Shown here in pieces: positions 8,830-16,800 of a stretch of 64,000 nucleotides of DNA. Location of the stretch: NCBI RefSeq assembly GCF_040564635.1, contig NZ_CP159837.1, forward strand, positions 2,297,001-2,361,000, written 5' to 3'. The stretch comes from Planktothricoides raciborskii GIHE-MW2. Lineage in GTDB: Bacteria > Cyanobacteriota > Cyanobacteriia > Cyanobacteriales > Laspinemataceae. The stretch's first letter is position 1, and the number at the start of each line of letters is the position of its first letter. The translations under genes were made by a program, and so were the position numbers. A model generated the notes under the pieces. It was not told the origin of the DNA and ran no database searches. It saw only the letters and a program-made list of their open reading frames with translations.

Positions 8830-9573
8830 ATGACCCAATGGCTGCCCAGACCCGATAAATTATCGATCGCCTCCGAAGAGGTGCATATTTGGCAAGCGGA
8901 TTTAAATCTCCCTTGGCCAAAAATTGAACAGTTGCAGCAAACTCTTTCCCCAGACGAACAACAAAGGGCTGATCGCTATCGGTTCGATCGCGATCGCCAG
9001 CATTTTATCGCCAGTCGGGGGATTTTACGGCAAATTCTCAGTAATTATGTAAACTCTCACCCCAGTAAGCTAGAGTTTACTTATAGCCAAAAAGGAAAAC
9101 CATCGTTAGTAACAGACAATTATCCGGGGGAACAAGAGAAACTAGAGTTTAACGTATCCCATTCTCACGGCAGGGCATTATATGCGATCGCCTGTCACCG
9201 AAAAATTGGCATCGACCTAGAATATATCCGCCCCGTAGAAGTACAAAACTTAGCTAAAAGATTCTTTTGTCCCGCTGAATATCATGCCCTAACTCAACTG
9301 CCAAAACCACAGCAAGAAAAAGCTTTTTTTCACACTTGGACTTGTAAAGAAGCCTACTTAAAAGCCACCGGCGAAGGCATTATTGGCTTAGAAAAAGTAG
9401 AAGTATCCATCAATCCCGACCTCCCAGCGAAAATTATCAAAATTGCCGGAAATTCTCAGGGGATATCATTATGGCAAATAGAAAAATTAGAGGTCAATTA
9501 TGGCTATATGGCAGCAGTGGCTATGCAGCCCCCTAGTAATGTGATTAAATATTGGTATTGGGGAGAAAGCTAA
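8830..9573 (+). CDS. 4'-phosphopantetheinyl transferase, Sfp/HetI type
   Basis: A 247-residue enzyme that moves the phosphopantetheine arm of CoA onto acyl, peptidyl or polyketide carrier proteins. Motifs of the Sfp family are present: FNVSHSHG, IGIDLEYIRPV (Mg-binding Asp) and the WTCKEAYLKATGEG block with its Glu and Lys. Length is near that of HetI of Anabaena and other Sfp-type enzymes. It stands alone, transcribed toward a convergent glycosyltransferase gene. Most cyanobacteria have only one such enzyme, which serves fatty-acid and secondary-metabolite synthesis; that this one does so is inference. The ATG at 8830 follows a heptamer-repeat array directly, and no strong ribosome binding site is visible. 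Confidence 0.92.
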   Translation: MTQWLPRPDKLSIASEEVHIWQADLNLPWPKIEQLQQTLSPDEQQRADRYRFDRDRQHFIASRGILRQILSNYVNSHPSKLEFTYSQKGKPSLVTDNYPGEQEKLEFNVSHSHGRALYAIACHRKIGIDLEYIRPVEVQNLAKRFFCPAEYHALTQLPKPQQEKAFFHTWTCKEAYLKATGEGIIGLEKVEVSINPDLPAKIIKIAGNSQGISLWQIEKLEVNYGYMAAVAMQPPSNVIKYWYWGES

Positions 9574-9578
9574 ACTTT

Positions 9579-10571
9579 CTAATCATTACCCGGTTTTTTG
9601 GCGCCATCATTCAGGGGTTTTAACTGACTGGTTTCAATCTCAGCCCGCCGCATTCTTAGTTGAATTTCTTCTAATAACTTGCGATTCACCGCCAGCAAAT
9701 CTGCCACCAACCCCAAAATCCATAATTGAAACCCCATCAACATCAAAATTGCGGCCAAAATCAAACTAGGAATTCGAGTTCTTTCTGTCCCAATCAAAAA
9801 ATAAATTAACCAACGGAATCCCAACCCAAAACCGATGGTAAAAGGAACCCCGCCGAGAAGCAAAAAGAATCGCAGGGGTTTATAAGTCATAAAAATTCTA
9901 AAAATAGTAAAAATAGACCGTTTAATATAAACCGGAATACTTTTTACCAATCGAGAAGGGCGTAAATAACCATTAGTTCTAATGGGGACAGAAGTAATCG
10001 CCATCCCCTTTTGTCCCGCTTGAATAATCGTCTCTAAAGTATAAGTATATTCATTAAAAACATTTAACTGCATTGCCGCTTCCCGACTAAATGCCCGAAA
10101 CCCACTAGGGGCATCCGGGATATCCGTTTGACTGGCTAAACGTACCACCCAACTGCCTAATTTTTGCAATAATTTCTTGGTTGGCGAAAAATGTTCAATA
10201 TCCAAAATCGGACGGGCACCAATCACAATTTCGGATTCTTTTAACAGAATCGGCTGAATTAGTTTAGGAATATCTTCAGCACAATATTGATTATCCGCAT
10301 CCGTATTGACAATAATATCCGCCCCCGCTTTGAGTGCCCCTTCTAAACCAGCCATAAATGCTTTAGCCAAACCTTGATTTGTGGGCAAATTTACGATATA
10401 ATCCACCCCGCAAGCTTTGGCTACTTCCACAGTGCGATCGCGGCTGCCATCATCAACCACCAGCCACTCAACACAATCCACCCCTGGCAATTGGCGAGGC
10501 AATTCTGATAAAGTAATGCCCAAGGTGGCTTCTTCGTTATAACAAGGAATTTGAATAATCAGTTTAGTCAT
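9579..10571 (-). CDS. GT2 glycosyltransferase, dolichyl-phosphate-mannose-synthase-like
   Basis: A 330-residue membrane-anchored GT-A enzyme. The N-terminal ~230 residues carry IPCYNEEATLG, VVDDGSRDRT, the sugar-nucleotide/metal motif NTDADNQY and EIVIGARP. Two hydrophobic helices follow (~235-300), then a short cytoplasmic tail. This layout matches bacterial polyprenyl-phosphate sugar synthases (DPM1-like), which make the lipid-linked sugar donors used by GT-C enzymes; two GT-C-like proteins are encoded 7 kb away. It converges on the phosphopantetheinyl transferase gene with only 5 bp between stops. Donor sugar unknown. Confidence 0.9.
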   Translation of the reverse strand: MTKLIIQIPCYNEEATLGITLSELPRQLPGVDCVEWLVVDDGSRDRTVEVAKACGVDYIVNLPTNQGLAKAFMAGLEGALKAGADIIVNTDADNQYCAEDIPKLIQPILLKESEIVIGARPILDIEHFSPTKKLLQKLGSWVVRLASQTDIPDAPSGFRAFSREAAMQLNVFNEYTYTLETIIQAGQKGMAITSVPIRTNGYLRPSRLVKSIPVYIKRSIFTIFRIFMTYKPLRFFLLLGGVPFTIGFGLGFRWLIYFLIGTERTRIPSLILAAILMLMGFQLWILGLVADLLAVNRKLLEEIQLRMRRAEIETSQLKPLNDGAKKPGND

Positions 10572-10900
10572 CTATCAACAAATCAACCAGCAAACTCTCA
10601 GAAAATCTTATGATAAATTCACCGCTATACTCATATTTAACCAGTAAACTAGACTCTTAACCTCTGGGTCTAGTGTCTAGTGTGTTCGTTGTTCATTGTT
10701 CGTTATTGGTTATTGGTTATTTGGGTCAAACAACCAGCAACCAATCACAATCACAATCACAATCAACAATGAAAAAAATGACATCTAAAAGTTGTATGAT
10801 GCTGTTAAATTAAGTTTTACTTATTGATTCATTCATTGGGACTTATCCAAGTCATTCTTTTTTTTACCAGCAGCCCGATCTTTACCACAGGTTAACACCT
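10572..10900. other. Divergent promoter region with short tandem repeats
   Basis: The 330 bp between the divergent glycosyltransferase and dxs genes include GTTCGTT/GTTCATT and GGTTATT heptamers, then CAATCACAATCACAATCA (about 10690-10770). The final 100 bp before dxs are AT-rich, with TTGTATGATGCTG and a T-run, and presumably hold the dxs promoter. No gene is seen. Confidence 0.6.
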
Positions 10901-12808
10901 ATGCATCTCAGCGAACTTAAGCATCCGAACCAATTACACGGTCTATCGATTCACCAACTCGAACAAGTTGCCCGACAAATTCGGGAAAAACATTTAGAAA
11001 CGATCGCCGCAACCGGGGGACACCTCGGCCCCGGTCTGGGAGTGGTGGAACTCACCCTAGGACTATACCAGACCCTTGACCTGGATCACGATAAAGTAAT
11101 TTGGGATGTGGGACACCAAGCCTATCCCCATAAACTCATCACAGGTCGTTACAACAACTTCAGTACCCTGCGGCAAAAAGATGGGGTAGCGGGATATCTC
11201 AAACGGTGCGAAAGCAAGTTTGACCATTTTGGGGCGGGTCATGCGTCCACCAGCATTTCGGCAGCCTTGGGCATGGCGTTGTCTCGCGATATGAAAGGGG
11301 AAAAATTTAAAGTAGTCGCCGTAATTGGGGATGGGGCTTTAACTGGGGGCATGGCCTTAGAAGCGATTAACCATGCGGGTCATTTGCCTCATACTAACCT
11401 CATGGTCGTGCTCAATGACAATGAAATGTCCATTTCGCCTAATGTGGGCGCAATTCCTCGTTATCTGAATAAAATGCGTCTGAGTCCGCCGGTACAGTTC
11501 CTCAAAGACAACTTGGAAGAACAGTTTAAGCAGATTCCTTTCCTGGGTGAAACTTTTACCCCGGAAATGCAGCGGGTGAAAGAAGGGATGAAGCGGTTGG
11601 CAGTGCCCAAAGTGGGCGCGGTATTTGAAGAGTTGGGCTTTACTTATATCGGGCCGGTGGATGGTCATAATTTAGAAGAACTGATTAACACCTTTAATGA
11701 AGCCCATAAAATTCAAGGGCCGGTGTTGGTTCATGTGGCCACAACTAAAGGCAAAGGATATGCGATCGCGGAAAAAGATCAGGTAGGCTACCATGCCCAA
11801 AGTCCCTTTGACCTAGCCACGGGTAAAGCCATTCCTGCCAAAAAACCCAAACCCCCCAGCTATTCCAAAGTCTTTGCCGAAACTCTGATTAAACTAGCGG
11901 AAGATAACCCCAACATTATCGGCATTACGGCGGCAATGGCCACAGGGACAGGATTAGATAAATTACACGAGAAACTGCCCAAACAATATATTGATGTGGG
12001 CATTGCGGAACAACACGCCGTCACCTTAGCCGCAGGGATGGCTTGTGAAGGAATCCGCCCAGTGGTGGCCATTTATTCTACGTTCTTACAACGGGCTTTT
12101 GACCAAATTATTCACGATGTTTGCATCCAAAAGCTGCCAGTATTTTTCTGCTTAGATCGGGCAGGAATTGTCGGGGAAGATGGCCCAACTCACCAAGGAC
12201 TTTATGATATTGCCTATTTGCGCTGTATCCCCAATATGGTGGTGATGGCCCCGAAAGATGAGGCGGAACTTCAGCAAATGTTAGTCACCGGAATTGAATA
12301 TACTGAGGGCGCGATCGCCATGCGTTATCCTCGTGGCAACGGTTACGGTGTCGCCTTAATGGAAGAAGGATGGGAACCTCTGCCCATTGGCAAAGCGGAA
12401 ATTCTCCGCCAAGGGGATGATGTACTAATCCTCGGCTATGGATCGATGGTCTATCCAGCCATGCAAACCGCCGAAATTCTCAGCGAACATGGCATCGAAG
12501 CCACTGTGATCAATGCCCGCTTTGTCAAACCCTTGGACACTGAGTTAATTTTGCCCTTAGCAGAAAAAATTGGCAAAGTGGTGACTATGGAAGAAGGCTG
12601 CCTCATGGGTGGCTTTGGGTCAGCAGTTGCCGAAGCGTTGATGGATCATAATGTTCTCGTCCCCGTGATGCGTTTGGGTGTTCCCGACAAGCTGGTGGAT
12701 CATGCTAAACCCGACCAGTCTAAAGCAGAGTTAGAACTAACTCCCGCCCAAATGAGCGATCGCATCCTCAAAACCTTCAGCCGTCAACTCACCCCAGTCA
12801 ACTCATAA
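10901..12808 (+). CDS. dxs: 1-deoxy-D-xylulose-5-phosphate synthase
   Basis: A 635-residue thiamine-diphosphate enzyme that condenses pyruvate and glyceraldehyde-3-phosphate, the first step of the MEP isoprenoid pathway (carotenoids, phytol, quinones). The TPP/Mg motif begins [15 protein letters not shown] and ends [12 protein letters not shown]. The N-terminal block has [16 protein letters not shown], and the transketolase central domain has [20 protein letters not shown] with the catalytic Glu, then [15 protein letters not shown]. Length is standard for the family. It is monocistronic, as in most cyanobacteria, and is followed by a terminator-like hairpin at 12966. Confidence 0.98.
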   Translation: MHLSELKHPNQLHGLSIHQLEQVARQIREKHLETIAATGGHLGPGLGVVELTLGLYQTLDLDHDKVIWDVGHQAYPHKLITGRYNNFSTLRQKDGVAGYLKRCESKFDHFGAGHASTSISAALGMALSRDMKGEKFKVVAVIGDGALTGGMALEAINHAGHLPHTNLMVVLNDNEMSISPNVGAIPRYLNKMRLSPPVQFLKDNLEEQFKQIPFLGETFTPEMQRVKEGMKRLAVPKVGAVFEELGFTYIGPVDGHNLEELINTFNEAHKIQGPVLVHVATTKGKGYAIAEKDQVGYHAQSPFDLATGKAIPAKKPKPPSYSKVFAETLIKLAEDNPNIIGITAAMATGTGLDKLHEKLPKQYIDVGIAEQHAVTLAAGMACEGIRPVVAIYSTFLQRAFDQIIHDVCIQKLPVFFCLDRAGIVGEDGPTHQGLYDIAYLRCIPNMVVMAPKDEAELQQMLVTGIEYTEGAIAMRYPRGNGYGVALMEEGWEPLPIGKAEILRQGDDVLILGYGSMVYPAMQTAEILSEHGIEATVINARFVKPLDTELILPLAEKIGKVVTMEEGCLMGGFGSAVAEALMDHNVLVPVMRLGVPDKLVDHAKPDQSKAELELTPAQMSDRILKTFSRQLTPVNS

Positions 12809-12848
12809 CACCAAATACGGTTGTCAAAACCCCTTTATAAAGCCATCT

Positions 12849-12924
12849 GTCATTCCCGCGAAGGCGGGAATCCAGAGCGTGTTTTCGGGGATTATCGTAG
12901 GGGCGATTCGCGAATCGCCCCTAC
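12849..12924. repeat. Two dispersed palindromes after dxs
   Basis: 12849-12875 is the GTCATTCCCGCG...GGCGGGAATCC element. 12897-12924 is a perfect 28-bp palindrome starting GTAGGGGCGATTCG. The second belongs to a GTAGGGG...CCCCTAC hairpin family also seen at 20.4, 30.8 and 41.7-42.0 kb. Apparent open frames across this spacer are translations of the repeats. Confidence 0.85.
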
Positions 12925-12965
12925 AGGAGAACCGAATTTGGTTTTAAGTTGCGGGGTCAAACAGC

Positions 12966-12994
12966 AAAAAACCCGCCAGCGTGCGGGTTTTTTT
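12966..12994. terminator. Bidirectional rho-independent terminator
   Basis: The stem ACCCGC/GCGGGT has a six-base loop, with A-run and T-run on either side, so it can work in both directions. It lies between dxs (plus strand) and the convergent tRNA-Lys gene (minus strand). Confidence 0.8.
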
Positions 12995-13040
12995 GCTCAA
13001 ACATCGAGCGGACTTGGATGATCAGCCGCCGATCTAAAAA

Positions 13041-13112
13041 TGGGTGACCTGGGATTCGAACCCAGAACCAGCGGATTAAGAGTCCGATGCGCTACCGTTG
13101 CGCCAGTCACCC
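13041..13112 (-). tRNA. tRNA-Lys (anticodon CTT)
   Basis: A 72-nt cloverleaf can be drawn: acceptor GGGTGAC/GTCACCC with discriminator A, D arm GCGC/GCGC, anticodon loop CTCTTAA (anticodon CTT), variable loop, and T arm CTGGG-TTCGAAT-CCCAG. CCA is not encoded. The top pair of the anticodon stem (T27-C43) looks mismatched. It reads AAG codons; many cyanobacteria rely on tRNA-Lys(TTT), so a CTT isoacceptor may be an addition. Confidence 0.95.
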
Positions 13113-13868
13113 CTCCGGCTCAATTACCGTTATCGGCATTATACAATAACTTCTGAAAAATTTCAATCCGATCCATCCGATCCAGTAGGCAAAAGCTTTT
13201 ATCCGTAGGGTGTTGTTCCGAGCGGTAACGCACCAATACAATTTGGAGTAGGGTGTTGTTCCGAGCGGTAACGCACCAATACAATTTGGAGTAGCTGTCG
13301 ATCGCCTTGATCTATAGCATTGAGGACTGCCGCAGCCACAGGATCGGGGCAAGCGATCGCGGTGACAGCCGAACATATAAAGTCTTTGCCTAAGTGCGAT
13401 CGCCATTCATCTCCCAAACAACAAATAACAAATAACAAATAATTTATTTAGAGTTTTAACCCCTCACCGAAGATCAATAGATCAATTTTGAAGAAATGTA
13501 ACTGACTTTAAGGATTTTTTCTCCAACCAATGCTCATTAGTCTTTTTTTATGATCGAGATTTTTCCCGAACCACTGAAAAATTTGTACTTCCATATTACT
13601 GATTTTTTTGGCTAATAAATCAGCCAAAATGTATTGTCATTGTCTTTGTTTTTATTATTAATTAATTTTTACATAAAAAAATAGCTTTATTTTAGGGGAA
13701 AAAATCATAATATATTAATTAAAAAATTTTTTTTATTTTTGTAAAAAAGTATTAAAAATTGACATAAAACTTCATAAAATATTAATCAATGTTAAATTTT
13801 CGTCCAACACAAAAAATAGAAATACAATAGAAAAAAACCCATATAAAATCAAAACAGGAGATTGTGTG
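13113..13868. other. Repeat-bearing and AT-rich region before the RTX gene
   Basis: 13203-13295 contains two direct copies of a ~44-bp unit beginning GTAGGGTGTTGTTCCGAGCGG. A minus-strand frame (13199-13438) with DEWRSHLGKDFICSAV and CPDPVAAAVLNAIDQGDRQ reads like a protein fragment running into these repeats, and may be the rest of a lost gene. From 13440 to 13860 the DNA is extremely AT-rich, with no gene, and forms the long upstream region of the RTX gene. Confidence 0.5.
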
Positions 13869-16800
13869 ATGGCAGAAATATTGGGCGACAGCACTGCCAA
13901 TAACCTCGTCGGCACTGGCAATGGCAACGACAGTATTGTCGGATTTGAAGGAGACGATACCCTCTGGGCTGACTGGAATTGGAATATAGGCAACAACACC
14001 CTCGATGGGGGGACTGGATCGGATTACCTATATGCTTCCTCTGAGAGTAACCTTTTGCGGGGTGGGGACGACAACGACATCCTGGAAGTTTACGGTTGGA
14101 ACAACACCTTAGAAGGAGGCTTAGGGGACGACACTTATAACCTCTACTATCCCTCTGCAAATACCATCCAAGATGCGGGAGGAACCGATATCCTCTCGAC
14201 TGGTTTAAAGCTATCTTTAAATGGGTTGGCGGTCGGTGAAGCCGGACTGGAAAAACAAGGCACCAGCTTGGTGATTGACATCAACCAAGACGGCATAGCA
14301 GACACTAGCCAGGACTTAGTAATTCTTGACTTCTTTAATGCAGCGGGTACGGGCGCGGGCGCGGGCTTCATCGAAAAGATTGACTATCTCGACGGCAACG
14401 AAATTCTCACCCCACCTACCAGCCCCAATATCATTACCGGCACTGCCAACGCCGACAACCTGGAAGGCACCAACGCCAATGACAGCATTATCGCCGATGC
14501 CGGAGATGACTATATTTCCAGCGACGGAAGCGGCAACGACACCTTGCTTGGCGGTGATGGCAACGATAATCTGATCGATTTTGGTGCTGGCAATGATTTC
14601 TTAGATGGCGGTATCGGCAATGACACGCTCGATGGCGGCACTGGCAATAACACTCTCGATGGGGGTGCTGGTGATGACTACCTGTCGAGTAATAATGGCT
14701 ATTATTACTATGGCTATTCCACTCAAGATAGTCTGTTCGGCGGTGATGGCAACGATACCTTACTTGTTGGATCTTACTGGTTAAGCAACACTCTGGATGG
14801 AGGGGCTGGAGCGGATAGCCTTTACAGCAGCTACTCTGACAGCAGCCTTTTCCGGGGTGGCGAGGACAACGACATCCTGGAGGTTTACGGATGGAACAAC
14901 ACTTTAGAAGGAGGCTCCGGGTCAGATAACCTTTACAACTACTCTGACAGCAGCCTTTTGCGGGGTGGCGACGACAACGACCTCTTGGAAGTTTATGCCT
15001 GGAACAACACCCTAGAAGGAGGTTTAGGGGATGACACTTATAACCTCTACAATCCCTCTGGAAATACCATCCAAGATGCGGGAGGAACCGATATCCTTTC
15101 GACTGGTTTAAAGCTGTCTTTAAATGGGTTGGCGGTCGGTGAAGCCGGACTGGAAAAACAAGGCACCAGCTTGGTGATTGACATTAACCAAGACGGTATA
15201 GCAGACACCAGCCAAGACTTAGTAATTCTTGACTTCTTTAATGCAGCGGGTACGGGCGCGGGCACCGGCTTCATCGAAAAGATTGACTATCTCGACGGCA
15301 ACGAAATTCTCACCCCACCGACCAGCCCCAATATCATTACCGGCACTGCCAACGCCGACAACCTGGAAGGCACCAACGCTAATGACAGCATGATTGGCGA
15401 TGCCGGAGATGACTCCATTTCCAGCGATGGCAGCGGCAACGACACCTTGCTTGGCGGTGATGGCAACGATAATCTGATCGATTTTGGTGCTGGCAATGAT
15501 TTCTTAGATGGCGGTATCGGCAATGACACGCTCGATGGCGGCACTGGCAATAACACTCTCGATGGGGGTGCTGGTGATGACTACCTGTCGAGTAATAATG
15601 GCTATTATTACTATGGCTATTCCACTCAAGATAGTCTGTTCGGCGGTGATGGCAACGATACCCTCTTCATTGGAAATTACTGGGGGTACAGCAGCACTTT
15701 GGATGGAGGGGCTGGAGCGGATAGCCTTTACAGCAGCGGCTCTGACAGTAGCCTTCTGCTGGGTGGCGACGATAACGACATCCTGGAAGTTTATGGCTGG
15801 AACAACACCCTAGAAGGAGGTTTAGGGGATGACACTTATAACCTCTACTATCCCTCTGCAAATACCATCCAAGATGCGGGAGGAACCGATATCCTCTCGA
15901 CTGGTTTAAAGCTATCTTTAAATGGGTTGGCGGTCGGTGAAGCCGGACTGGAAAAACAAGGCACCAGCTTGGTGATTGACATCAACCAAGACGGCATAGC
16001 AGACACTAGCCAGGACTTAGTAATTCTTGACTTCTTTAATGCAGCGGGTACGGGCGCGGGCGCGGGCTTCATCGAAAAGATTGACTATCTCGACGGCAAC
16101 GAAATTCTCACCCCACCTACCAGCCCCAATATCATTACCGGCACTGCCAACGCCGACAACCTGGAAGGCACCAACGCCAATGACAGCATTATCGCCGATG
16201 CCGGAGATGACTATATTTCCAGCGACGGAAGCGGCAACGACACCTTGCTTGGCGGTGATGGCAACGATAATCTGATCGATTTTGGTGCTGGCAATGATTT
16301 CTTAGATGGCGGTATCGGCAATGACACGCTCGATGGCGGCACTGGCAATAACACTCTCGATGGGGGTGCTGGTGATGACTACCTGTCGAGTAATAATGGC
16401 TATTATTACTATGGCTATTCCACTCAAGATAGTCTGTTCGGCGGTGATGGCAACGATACCCTCTTCATTGGAAATTACTGGGGGTACAGCAGCACTTTGG
16501 ATGGAGGGGCTGGAGCGGATAGCCTTTACAGCAGCGGCTCTGACAGTAGCCTTCTGCTGGGTGGCGACGATAACGACATCCTGGAAGTTTATGGCTGGAA
16601 CAACACCCTAGAAGGAGGTTTAGGGGATGACACCCTTAGCTTGATCGGCGATGGCGGCTCTGGGAACATTTTGCGAGGCGGTAGCGGGTCGGATATCTAC
16701 CGCGTGCGAGCCGGATACTGGGGTCAAGCAGGGGTTGAGATTTCTGATACAGAAGGAACCGATACGCTGATTATCCTCGAAAGTGATTTCCAGAACGGAG

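Noticed and set aside
12821-13021. Small plus-strand frame after dxs
   Set aside because: It is a translation of two palindromic repeats (ICHSREGGNPE) and the terminator.
13041-13112. tRNA-Lys as island attachment site
   Set aside because: No integrase nearby, and no direct repeat of the tRNA 3' end was noticed in the window.
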